From Eukaryota sp. TZLM1-RC (lineage: Eukaryota > Metamonada: BaSk clade), in the NCBI GenBank assembly GCA_040285825.1, contig JAUPSS010000010.1:558001-622000 (forward strand): a DNA stretch of 64,000 nt, in the 5' to 3' direction. The notes under the pieces were generated by a model that was given only the letters and a program-made list of their open reading frames with translations, had not been told where the DNA came from and searched no databases. The position numbers and the translations under genes are program-made. Positions 1 to 9,310 of this stretch are shown in pieces. How positions within the stretch are numbered: the first letter of the stretch is position 1; the number at the start of each line of letters is the position of its first letter.

Positions 1-799
1 CCATTCACATTTGCTTTGTCAATTCGCAAATTCTATCACACTGTAGGTGCCTCAAAGTACTCCAGTCCTCCAGAAGTGCTTTAGAGAGTATGTATCAAAG
101 ACTAAAATAAATCAATTTTACCTTTACTTTCACTATTACTGTTAGTACTAAATTTATTTTGATGAGAGATGAAGCTCAAATCATTTGTCATGATATGCAC
201 TGAGCACAAAGTTAACCTAAAAAGCATGTTCTTTGTTTTCATTCAATTTAATAATTTTTTAACAAAGTGGACAATCTTAGTGGCAGTGGAATAGATTTGT
301 CACAATTTGTTATGAATTTCATTTTTATAAATGGCTTCAAATAACCTTTCATTTATTATGAAATCAGCAGTAATGCCTCAGGTAGAGCACTGATTTTGTT
401 TCATGTAGACTCTTTGTATTATCCTGATAACGATAGTGCCAACTTTTTGTCTGAATGTTTATTGGTTGATAAAGTGAGGTTCTGATGTACTGTTTTTGTC
501 CAACCTCACTATGAGGGAGTTGCATTTTGATGTTTTGTTAAGATAAAGATTGTGAAGATTGTCAGCCTTGTATTTCCTTTACCCTTTTTCGTACTGATAT
601 GTTTATTAATCTATAAATCTATCTAAAATTCAATGTCCTCTATACACACATCACAATTACACATTCTACTTCCAGCATGTTCTTTATATTCTACAGTATA
701 ATTTGAATAATAATTTAATCTCTTTGTTATTTTTGTTTCATCAGCATTTGTCAGGTTCTAAAATGTTAATATAGCTTTGACGTGGTTATTTGTTATTAA
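1..799. other. AT-rich non-coding sequence
   Basis: No reading frame with recognisable similarity is visible on either strand. The sequence is AT-rich with short homopolymer runs and many stops. It precedes a 5'-truncated non-LTR retrotransposon fragment, so it may be the original insertion target, but I see no duplicated target sequence that proves this. Confidence 0.5.
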
Positions 800-1858
800 T
801 TAAAAACTTATTTGCCATTGAGTGATCGAAAAAAGTATCTATTCCATTTTCATACATCAATCCTGAAAATTTTTCATAAAGAAAAAATGATTGAGCTTAG
901 TGTTTTGCTCTCCTTACCACTGACTTTTGCAAAATTGCAGAAAAAAATCTTGAAAGTTTTAGAAAACTTGGATTATATGGTACGTCTTAGCTTGGCTAAA
1001 GAAAAAAATCCCGTTTTTGCAAACTTTTTGATTGATCTTGAAGACAGTTGCTCAAGTTGCCTAATCTCGCAAATTCCCAACATTTATGGCCTTCTACTGA
1101 ATGATCACCAATGGACCACTGCAATGAGAATGAGATGTTTTCTATGGCCTTGTTCTTTACCAAATGATTTAATTTGTCGCTGCAAGAGTGTTGTTACGCT
1201 TTCCCATATTTTAAACTGTAAGTATTTTATAACTTATCGCTCAATTGTTCATGACTCAGTTCGTGATCAATTATATGCCATGTGCAAAAGTTTCAATATA
1301 GAGGCATTTATTGAGCCATTAGTACGTAAGCTGTCTTCAGATCAAACTGATGATTCCTTTGGTAAAAGAAGGGCAGATCTAGTAGCTCCAGGGATCGATG
1401 GTGTTCTCAATGTTGTAGATGTTGTCTCAGTTGATGTTTGCAAAAATTCTGCTGCTCGTTTAGTGTATTCCGCTGATTCGCCGTTATCTAACGCCGAAAA
1501 AAAGAAGATAAAAAAATATGAAGAACCTTTGGCACAGTTAGGTAGAGTGGAACATGTGAAAAATCAGTTTGTGCCGTTTGCAATTTCTCTTTTTGGCAAT
1601 ATTGGACCTTCAGGGTTGCACTTTTTTGAAAATTTCAAAAAAGTGTTACTAAATAGGTCTAGTAAAACAATGAATTCCACTTTCTGGTTAAATAGAATTG
1701 TTTTTTGCATTTTCAAGTCTATTCCAACAATGATATCAAAGGCACTTTTAGCTATTGGTGTAGAATATGAACGTAATGCTGTGAGTAGGTTTAGTAATAG
1801 TGACGCTTGTTTGGAGGATATTGAATTCTAGATAGATTTTTTTTCTATCTCAATAAAT
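800..1858 (+). pseudogene. 5'-truncated non-LTR retrotransposon, zinc finger and R2-like endonuclease end
   Basis: An open frame at 812-1831 has no proper ATG start and looks 5'-truncated, as is usual for elements copied by target-primed reverse transcription. It carries a Cys-X-Cys ... His-X3-Cys finger (CRCKSVVTLSHILNC) followed by a PD-(D/E)XK-like endonuclease core (RRADLV, then VVDVVSVDV). That order is typical of the R2-type RLE group. The remaining C-terminal part resembles the fragments at 24.4-25.65 kb, 57.85-58.8 kb and 60.1-60.6 kb, and is closest to the last, so it belongs to the second subfamily. The 3' end has TCAATAAAT a few bases after the stop. Reverse transcriptase is missing, so this is a dead copy. 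Confidence 0.8.
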
Positions 1859-2064
1859 ATTCCAGTTAAAAAAAAGCTTAGTGTTGTTGTTGAAAAAAGC
1901 TCTTGGTTTTTAATTATCCTGACCTATTCTGATACATTAACTATACAACAGACTTAAAATTGGAAACCTTTCTATATTGCCTGAAGGCATATCTGCTGTA
2001 TGTTAGATTAAATGTATTGTGAAATGGGATTAAAATAAAGATAATTCTATTTAAACTATACTAT
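1859..2064. other. Non-coding spacer
   Basis: No gene or structured feature is seen between the non-LTR 3' end and the inverted LTR remnant that begins at 2065. Confidence 0.4.
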
Positions 2065-2206
2065 TGATGCCGTTAGGCAGAAATACCAAAGAAGAAAAGA
2101 CAAAGAAGAGCATTTATTAATAAAGATACCTGTTCTTGAACATGTGCCACGTCATCACGTGATATTCTGAAATGTTTACTAGCCTAGCTAATCAGCAACA
2201 ACAACA
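2065..2206 (-). repeat. Diverged LTR of a Ty3-like mini-element family, minus strand
   Basis: Read on the minus strand this 142-bp segment starts TGTTGTTG, contains a CACGTCATCACG-like block and ends CCTAACGGCATCA, matching the two plus-strand LTRs at 2507-2645 and 3196-3334 with many substitutions. It lies directly downstream (minus strand) of a gag zinc-knuckle remnant, which makes it the 3' LTR of an older, oppositely oriented copy. Confidence 0.75.
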
Positions 2207-2411
2207 CTACTTCTTCCCATTTTTCTTTCAACAATTTCGTAAACCATTTAGAATAATGAAGAGAGGGATTTGTGAAATACTGTGGCACGTGCTGGAGATG
2301 ATTTACTTCGTACTTAACTTGAGAGGGGCAATCACGAGCTAGATGACATTTTTGATGACATTTGAAATACTCAGATGTCAACTAGCCTAGTTTATCAGCA
2401 ACAACAACACT
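2207..2411 (-). pseudogene. Gag zinc-knuckle remnant of the mini-element family
   Basis: The minus-strand frame 2381-2184 reads FKCHQKCHLARDCPS, a retroviral-type CCHC knuckle in which the expected first Cys is Tyr and the Gly before His is Cys, so the finger is probably no longer functional. The frame runs into the 3' LTR through a KWEEVV-coding purine-rich stretch. The same kind of stretch (tgggaaaaagtag) precedes the plus-strand 3' LTR at 3196. A second partial copy of the LTR start (agcaacaacaacact) at about 2395-2409 suggests a small internal duplication or a nested fragment. Confidence 0.6.
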
Positions 2412-2506
2412 ATTTTTTTTAAAAGTACTCACTAGTGAGATAACTACACTACCTTCTCCCGTTTTCTTAATTGTAACTAAGTCCTATTATATTACTTATA
2501 AACAAT

Positions 2507-3334
2507 TGTTGTTGTCGAACTTAAATTGAATTAGTAGGTATCTTTGTATTTTGACTGATGACGTGATACTCGTTTATGAATCAGTTTTATTAATAAACTT
2601 AGATTTCTCTCTCTCCTTCGTGTGTTCATCTGCCTAACGGCATCAATAATTATTGGCCCTTCTTATTTCAGATGACTGTTCCCTCTGTTAACCTGACGTC
2701 TCTTTCTTCCATGAAAGTTGAAAGTGTTCTTCTGTTCCTATAGGAGTGAAAGATTTATTCTTCGGTGACTCCTAAGAAAGAGCTTGTTCCAGCAAGACTC
2801 TTGGTCGATTCTTTTCTGTTAGAGTCCCTATCTCTCCAGAAATCGGACGTCTCATCCAGTGACGATGTTCTTCTAAGACATCTACAATCTGTCGTATCGT
2901 TCGTCACGTACGAAGATTTTAGTCTGGCTATGTCAGAACTGAAGCTTGATGTCCGTATTGGTGACGTCCGAGAACGCATGTCCTGTTACCTGCGACGTTT
3001 CCTCCAGGTAAAGAGTAGGGCTTCCGGACTGAAGTTGCCAGACATAGCTTTTCTGAACCGATTTGCCAGAGGAATTCTTCCCGTAGGTCTCCAACGTTCT
3101 CATACCAACGATGCACCGGGGTATTTAACAAACCCCATATCTTCCCTCTATTGAGCCAGTACTGTATTTGTCCTCAGAAAAATGGGAAAAAGTAGTGTTG
3201 TTGTCGAACTTAAATTGAATTAGTAGGTATCTTTGTATTTTGACTGATGACGTGATACTCGTTTATGAATCAGTTTTATTAATAAACTTAGATTTCTCTC
3301 TCTCCTTCGTGTGTTCATCTGCCTAACGGCATCA
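2507..3334 (+). mobile_element. Short complete LTR element (828 bp, TRIM-like)
   Basis: Two apparently identical 139-bp LTRs (2507-2645 and 3196-3334) start TGTTG and end GGCATCA. They are flanked by a 4-bp duplication CAAT (2503-2506 and 3335-3338). The internal region is only 550 bp. It begins with ATAATTATTGGCCC, a possible primer site shared with the leader at 12278 and 13144, and ends in a purine-rich tract (tgggaaaaagtag) next to the 3' LTR. Such an element cannot encode its own polymerase and must have been mobilised in trans, like TRIM elements. LTR identity implies a recent insertion. Confidence 0.8.
2671..3154 (+). pseudogene. Gag-like remnant inside the mini-element
   Basis: An ATG at 2671 opens a short frame that stops at 2741. 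A second frame continues to 3154 (KKELVPARLLVDSF ... LPDIAFLNRFARG). It has no zinc knuckle and no polymerase motif. Position directly after the 5' LTR suggests a Gag N-terminal fragment, but I recognise no specific domain, and the coding role is inferred only from position. Confidence 0.4.
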
Positions 3335-3338
3335 CAAT

Positions 3339-4388
3339 CTGCCTAAAGCTGGTGGATTAGTGTACTTGAATAAATTTCCGGTTTCACAATTTGTTTCTGT
3401 TTTTCCTCAATATCAGTTTTATGTCAAACAATTTATCATAAGACATCACTCAATTGCCTCAACTGAATTCTCCTGAATAAGAACTTTTGAAAAGAAAATT
3501 CCAAAACATGCAAATTTTTGATGATTGAGATGATCGATGATTCATTCTGAACACTGTTAAATTCGCCTTCATTGCAACAACTGAGTTACACACCACTACA
3601 GCATCATGCAATTGGGTTACCGTTTGATCTGGGTGATAATCTAGCACTGATAAACGAAAGATCAAACCTCTATTCTTGATCGATCCAGTGTCAAACACGA
3701 GAGCTTAAAGACACATAAAAACTTGGTGCCATCTCATTAACCCAGAAAAAGTGTGACCGCTAAAGTTCACCTGTTGCCTGGTTTTCGTATGGGACAACTT
3801 GCAAAGGTACAACATCGTAATTTATTAACTAAATTGTAATTGCTGTTAAATCAAAACATTAAAAACAAATTAAAAACAAATTTTCAATTGACCCTGCAGG
3901 TCTATACCATTCAACCGTTTCTTCTTAAATAATAATTTTTTCTGTGTAAATAATTCTCAATGAACAATCCAGAACAAGATTCACCATTTTGCCGCAAATT
4001 TCTTTTAATACTCTTACTTATCGACTTAATTTTTTTTGTTTTTAAATATTAGGTAATTTGCATTAAAAATGTGCAAATGATATTTGCAGTTACTCATGAT
4101 TGTAATTTTCATAAATGATTAGCAGGGGTGATTTGGTTTTGCAGTTGTTGTTGTTGTTCTTGGAACTAGCACTAAAACTTCCGTTTAAATCCATCTAAAG
4201 TTGAATAACATTGTATCGAATGCATCCTCAAATAAACTACAGCTTCAAAGGCTAACTAACATGTAAGACTACTCCATTGAACTATTATTTTCCTCTTCAA
4301 ACAATAGATTCAGCACTCAGCAGTTTCCAACCACTAGGTTCTGTGATAGTAAAAGGTAAAACGAAAACCAGATGAAATATTTATTTAT
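3339..4388. other. Non-coding flank, diverged duplicate of 37984-39248
   Basis: No gene is seen. Patches match the region upstream of copy B, for example the block reading GGTCTATACCATTCAA at about 3900 and 38373, and TCGAATGCATCCTCAAATAAAC at about 4217 and 39062. The first part is only loosely similar to copy B, while the last 200 bases are much closer, and the coding block that begins at 4389 is nearly identical. Copy B additionally holds a non-LTR fragment here. Confidence 0.6.
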
Positions 4389-6093
4389 TTATTTTCTCAT
4401 TAAATTGTCTAATTGATCAATTGCCACAAAACGAAGTCTGTCAAGTGATACCCTCTCGTCAATCAAAGTGTCAATATCTTTTGTCAAAAATTCCGAAATC
4501 TTATCAACAGTAGCTTCCAATTTACCTTGCCTAAACTCAAATAAATGTCGCTCATCTTCATTTTCCAAAGCATAAACAAATACATAAGACCATTTTAAAT
4601 GCAATCTTCCAGCTAATAGCACATCAATTGCATCATAAATAAAAGAGCAATCCTGCAAAAGAGCGTCTTCTTTTCTAAATAAATCATTAATTTTCTCCTT
4701 CAAGTCAATTTTAAGTTTACTCTCGTGTTCAAAACCCTGTGAGTGGATGATAAAGCGATCATGGCAATGGTGAAACCTTTTGAGCTGCATAGCTTCCTTG
4801 TTCATTTTTCTTTTATCGTTTTCCGAGTCTTCCTTGAACTTACTGCACTTATAATGATCACCATGAGTCTTCCAATCCCCTGAACAAGCCCAGCAAAACT
4901 CGTAACGACATTGCGTACATGCTAGAATGAGTAAAGAAAAGAAAAACACATACACATATGGAGACAACCACCATTCTTCTCAATTAGCTTGCTACACTGA
5001 GGGCAAGGTTTAGTGTTGAGCTTCAACCAACTGCTTGTGTGTTTATCCAAAGCTCCTCTATCTTCCCACTGTTTAACATCACTGCACTCAGCCGGTCTAT
5101 GATCTTCAGCAAAACAGCACCTTGGACAAAACCGCAGCTCACAAGAAGGACAAGAGAGATAAGAAGGTGTGGGATCTCCCTTGAGGATGACGTGACCACA
5201 TCCCTTTCCTGGGCAGAAAGTGTATTGTGAAGACCTAAAAACAAAATCATTTACGAGATAATAAATGTATTTTGATTGTAATTCACCCGATAGAAATGAT
5301 AAAACAAAATCTGGGTCGGCTATAAGTCCGCACTGTCCCATTAAAATACAAGGAATTTCTATAGAATTAGATGCATTAACCTGACTTTCAAGATAAGCAG
5401 CCCAACACTCCTCATCAGCACCATGTCCACAGTCTAGCATATAATAAGTTTCGCTAGTGGTGACGTGTGATGAGGTGGCAGTCAAGGGAAGTCCGCAGGC
5501 AAAACATTCCTTGTTTGTAGGGGCTGTGGGGGGATTGTGGATAATGTTGGGATCAATAGAGATATGATCCAAAACTATACGAGTACCAAGTTCAGCAAAC
5601 CTTTCGAGCAAGTTCTCCACGTCATAGGCGTAACGTAAGAGCAAGAGAAAGGAGAGAGAACGAGAGAAACCAGTGACCTCACAGGTGGTGGTGATGAGCT
5701 GGGAGATGCGGTCAAGGAGTTGGTCCTGAGAGAAGGATTCTTGGAAAAGTTTAGATGGTTGGGGTTGGAATTGAGAGGGTTGGGTCATAGGTTCATCATC
5801 GGTTCTGGACATTTCCTCGAATTCATCAAAGGACATGGGTTCAAATGAGGAAAAAAGGGGTTCCGACTCAAACATTGTTTGATTAGGTTCAGGGTCTGAA
5901 ATTTGTATTCAATGTGTGGTTGTTTTACAGAAGGAAAAGACACTGGGAGTTCTGGTGGTTTTTGGCTCTGAATAGAATCAATGGCTCTCTCTAGTGAAGG
6001 ATTAGACATGTTTGGCAGAATTTCAACAGAAAGATCTCTGTCATACCCCATACTTTGTATTTGACTTGCCAGAAAGTCAATAATGGAATCCAT
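4389..6093 (-). CDS. Ariadne-type RBR E3 ubiquitin ligase, copy A
   Basis: RBR ligases accept ubiquitin from an E2 on a RING2 cysteine and pass it to a substrate. Reading from ATG 6093: a UBA-like stretch (MGYDRDLSVEILP), an acidic linker, RING1 (CFACG ... DCGHGADEECW ... CILMGQCG), IBR (CPGKGCGHV ... SCPSCELRFCPRCC), RING2 (CPQCSKLIEKNGGC, catalytic Cys in the final GGC, as in HHARI) and a helical Ariadne domain to the stop. A 32-base intron (4953-4922, GTATGT...TTCTAG) restores RING2 as GGCLHMSCTQCRYEFCWAC. The UBA part and the RBR part lie in different frames; a second intron of about 62 bases (GTAAAAC...CTAATC...TTTGAG, roughly 5928 to 5867) would join them in frame, but ATG 5875 is an alternative start. 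The stop TAA merges with ATAAATAAAT, so the poly(A) signal overlaps the gene end. Confidence 0.88.
4922..4953 (-). other. 32-nt spliceosomal intron in the Ariadne gene
   Basis: The donor is GTATGT and the acceptor is TTCTAG, separated by a pyrimidine-rich stretch. Removal joins exon ends so that the conserved RING2 pattern GC-x-H-M-x-C-x-x-C is regenerated across the junction; unspliced, the frame stops after a few codons. The same intron is present unchanged at 39782-39813 in copy B. Confidence 0.9.
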
Positions 6094-6226
6094 AGAGGGA
6101 AGTTTTGCGATTATAAATTTTAAGTTTCCAGTTTCTTCTGGGGTTTGCTTTTCTGTTGCATAAATGTAAATTGGCACTTCACACACTCTCAATATTTCAC
6201 ACTCTCATCACCTGTCCTTTCTCACC

Positions 6227-6755
6227 ATGCCTTATAAATTCGACTTCCTTCTTCTGGGCAGAAACCTTCGTTCTTGGAAAACCCATGCATCTGATGATAC
6301 AAAGACACGTGCAGTGTATACGTGTCTTTTTTTGGGAGAATCCCAGGCCGCAATAGCACACTGTTTCATTTGCAGCCAGTCTACAATTAGTCGCTGGATA
6401 CAGGAATACTTTGAGTTTTCCCGTCAAATCTGAAAAATATGATGAAACACAGTCAAACAACATCCAATCTAACATTCCCTCCAAAATTGTCGACTATAAA
6501 TATAAATTGTCGCTCTTGTTTCTCAAAGAGATTAAGTCTCTAATCTACTCCAACTTTCATACTACTATTTCAGTCTCCACTGTTCACCGGATTCTTGTTC
6601 AAGCTGGCTTTTCGCGAAAGCGAGTTCAGTCATCTGTACAAAGAGCAAAACTACAGATGGTGTTGAACTTTGAGAATTACCTATCCCGGAATATAGGTGT
6701 CATTGATACAAAGCAAATAAACTTTGAAATTTTATGGTACAGTATAAAACATTGA
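6227..6755 (+). pseudogene. IS630/Tc1-mariner-like transposase N-terminus, broken
   Basis: Two overlapping frames, 6227-6433 and 6411-6755, together resemble the paired helix-turn-helix DNA-binding half of Tc1/mariner/IS630 transposases: first HTH (ESQAAIAHCFICSQSTISRW), then a second with the typical ISVSTVHRILVQAGFSRKR sequence. No DDE catalytic core follows, since the frame stops at 6755. The frame change near 6433 and the missing core mark it as dead, unless it was kept as a DNA-binding protein. It is divergently arranged with the Ariadne gene and repeated at 41071-41611, with a 3-base length change in the first frame. Confidence 0.65.
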
Positions 6756-6779
6756 TGAACAACTAAACTAGAGACTAAT

Positions 6780-7178
6780 TTACAGAAGGATCTTCATCCA
6801 TATGGGAGTCAGGAGCATCCTCGACTCTTGCAAAGTTCCGTTCTACAGCATCATTGATGAAGGCTACGGAAGCAGGTCTGTTTCTTACAGAGTCAATGAA
6901 GTTGTCCAACTCTCGGTACAGTTGGTTTTATAGGATATATATAGGATGCAAAGCTGTATTGAGGCGAGTCGCTTCTGCACTATAAGAAGCAAAGAGAAGT
7001 TGAGAGAGGCTGTTGTATTCGATGTCTAAAACATCAGAGTAGTAGACGGTAAGAGTCTTTGCTGAGAAGTCCCTTCCTCCTTTGTAAGTGTAGTAAACTA
7101 CATCAGTTTTAAAGGAAGAACTGTCAGGAAACTCTTCGAGTGAAAGCATGAAATCAAGAGTGTGAAAAAATTGTTAGA
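6780..7178 (-). pseudogene. Unrecognised coding remnant, copy A
   Basis: On the minus strand a frame from 7149 (ATG) to 6928 encodes LSLEEFPDSSSFKTDVVYY and on to a stop at 6928. An open stretch beyond that stop (QLYRELDNFIDSV ... ARVEDAPDSHMDEDPS) suggests one broken gene. I do not recognise the family. It is preserved in copy B (42005-41640) with a few substitutions, so it predates the duplication. It could be the tail of an older transposase, but no motif proves this. Confidence 0.35.
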
Positions 7179-7189
7179 CCACAAATTTA

Positions 7190-8699
7190 CGAAAATGTTA
7201 TACGTGTGCAAATTTGTGTTATCTGTGTTTATTTTGATAAACAAAGGATTAGATACAAGATCACAATCAACAGCACTTGTTTCGGTGGTGATTGACTTTT
7301 TGATTTCAGCAAATTGATCCAGTAGTACTGCTTTGAATTGAGTTACGGCAATTAAGAAGTTTGTTCCTCTGAGAGCCAGATCCCTTTTGAGTTGAAAATG
7401 ACTACCTTCAACTCTAGAGGTCGTATAATTGCCCAAATGAGTTACTTCATCAATCTTAAACTTAATGAAATGCTGATAGTAGACCAACCAGTTTTTTATA
7501 TAAGTAACCACTTCATCAAACAATTGTTGAGTTTCCGTGGGTTCTTGGTCCTGTTGAACAGAATATTGAATTTCCAAAAATTCTTGGGCACATTCGTACT
7601 CTTGTTCGGTGGTGCTGTTGACTAAAATCATCCAGTCTCTCCAAAATTCATCCCATAAATCTTCTCTTGTTGCAGATTTGAAAACTTGGATGTTTCGGTT
7701 GATGTGCCACAGGCATAGGATGTTTAAGCTTTGAGGAAATAGCATTTTAATGGAGTTCATTAGCGCCAGTTCACGATCTGTAATGATGGCAGCAGGGCTT
7801 ACTCCAAATATTTCAATGTACGTTGATAAAGCAAAAAAGTAATAGTCAGTTCGTTCTCTTTTTAAAAAGCAAAACGCAGAATAAAAGTTTTTGTTAGTAC
7901 CAGTAATTCCAATAATAGAGAGCAGCGGCATCTTAAAAGCATTTGTCTTATAAGTGGCATCCATGATCAAGACAGTTGGGTAGCGTTTAGTGAGTTCGAT
8001 GGATTTTCGATGACAAAAAAAGAGGGCTACTGAAGTGTTATTTTCCAGATCAACTAAATCCTGATCATCTTGATGAACCTCAATATCTGGAGATGCAGAG
8101 CGAATTGTAGAATAAGTTGCGTTACGAAAGACGAAGTCATCACTCAAGTTGTTGATCAAATATTCCAGCGGAGAGTTATCTCCGATCAAATCACGTTTTT
8201 TCCGATTCTTTAAGTTTGAAATGTCTCTTTTAGAAATAGAAATCTCAGGATGAGAACTTTTAAAGTCACGTTGAGCTATTCTTGGAACTGTTGTAATATT
8301 AATAGATTCGACAGCTGTTCTTTTTATTTCTGGTGAGCCCCACCTGTGTTGTGGCAGAAAGGATACATATCATAGACGTTCATGATTGTGTTCTAAGCAA
8401 AAAGCAGTATAATTAACATCAACAACCCACTGTTCATTCAATCTGATAACTCTAATCTTCCATAAACACTGGGTCTTCAAAGTGGTGCAAACTCTGCGAC
8501 GAGAACCTTCTGGTAACGGTTGATACTTTCCAGAGCGAGAACAAACTACATATCCATGACCATATTGTTCTTTAAATCCTGATTTGTTGACAGCAAATGA
8601 TTGTTCTTTGGCCCAGTTTTGAATGGCAAGAAAGAGTTCAGAAGAAGTGGAAAAAGAACCAACTTCAGATGGTAGGTCTGTTGTGAAAGAGGACGACAT
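7190..8699 (-). pseudogene. MULE transposase with FAR1-like N-terminus, single in-frame TGA
   Basis: From ATG 8699 the frame encodes a FAR1/WRKY-GCM1-like DNA-binding domain (FLAIQNWAKEQSF, a CSRSG segment, TLKTQCLWKIRV, ending CLEHNHERL). It hits one TGA at 8372-8370, then continues in the same frame with no further stop into a MULE DDE core: first Asp in LIMDATYKTN, second in IITDRELALM, and the CLWHINRN motif. The frame crosses the left terminal repeat and stops outside the element at 7098. No SWIM zinc finger (CxC...CxH) is present, so the 3' part is probably deleted. One nonsense codon plus the missing tail make it non-functional, but decay is recent. Confidence 0.82.
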
Positions 8700-8733
8700 C
8701 AACGAAAGAGTGAACGAGGGTGGCTGTTTGGAA

Positions 8734-8849
8734 GGATGCACACGGATAACACAAATTTGCACACGGATAACAAGTGCACACAGATAACACAAATTTGCAC
8801 ACGGATAACAAGTGCACACGGATAACACAAATTTGCACACGTATAACAT
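8734..8849. repeat. Subterminal tandem repeats at the MULE 5' end
   Basis: The block CACACGGATAACACAAATTTG alternates with shorter CACACGGATAACAAGTG units, about five units in all, and merges into the terminal inverted repeat. The left end has only one unit. Short repeated motifs near MULE ends are likely transposase binding sites. The asymmetry puts the array upstream of the transposase start. Confidence 0.75.
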
Positions 8850-8863
8850 CACCCACAAATTTA

Positions 8864-9310
8864 TGCATTTCAAATGAAATTCACAGTTGAGTTTCACCTG
8901 ATTTTATTTTTCTTAGTGCTGCGGTTCTAAACTAGTTGAAATTTGTTATTTCCATTATTGCATTTTTGTTAGAAGTTACTAACAAGAATGCATTTTAATA
9001 GAAACATGATGACACTCCTTAACATGTTTGCAATTGTTGAATCCAGAATGAGTAGCAACGATAAAGCCCAATCATTGAGTAGTTGTAGTTTTTGTAACGG
9101 AATAGTATGGCCGACTTCAAATTGATTGCTAATCACACCATATTTAAGATTGTTTCTGAAAAAAATTGCATTATTGGTTGGTTTAGTGTTGAACTTCGAA
9201 AAAGATAAATAATTACAATATTATTGGAGAGAATACTGTGCAAAACTTATATTCGAGTTAATTTATTCCGAAAAATATATAAAAATAAAAATCTAGTGCA
9301 AAGAAAACAC
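8864..9310. other. Intergenic sequence downstream of the sulfatase gene
   Basis: No gene is visible. The AT-rich sequence is conserved in copy B (42046-42492) with few changes. On the minus strand, AATAAA-like motifs just after the sulfatase stop (about 9270-9300) could serve as its polyadenylation signal. Confidence 0.5.

Larger units (their letters stand above)
7190..8852 (-). mobile_element. MULE (Mutator-like) DNA transposon inserted in copy A
   Basis: The two ends carry a perfect 29-bp inverted repeat (7195-7223 and 8821-8849). The element is flanked by a direct repeat of up to 11 bp, CCACAAATTTA (7179-7189 and 8853-8863), in line with the 8-11 bp duplications of MULEs. Copy B has a single, uninterrupted copy of that target sequence at 42035-42045, an empty site. 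At only about 1.66 kb the element is short for an autonomous MULE, and the transposase lacks its C-terminal part, so it may be an internally deleted copy. Confidence 0.85.

Noticed and set aside
2278-2298. Functional zinc-finger gene on the minus strand
   Set aside because: The knuckle lacks its first Cys and the frame runs into an LTR; it is a gag relic.
8734-8849. CRISPR-like array of short repeats
   Set aside because: Units are directly adjacent without unique spacers and belong to a MULE end in a eukaryotic genome.
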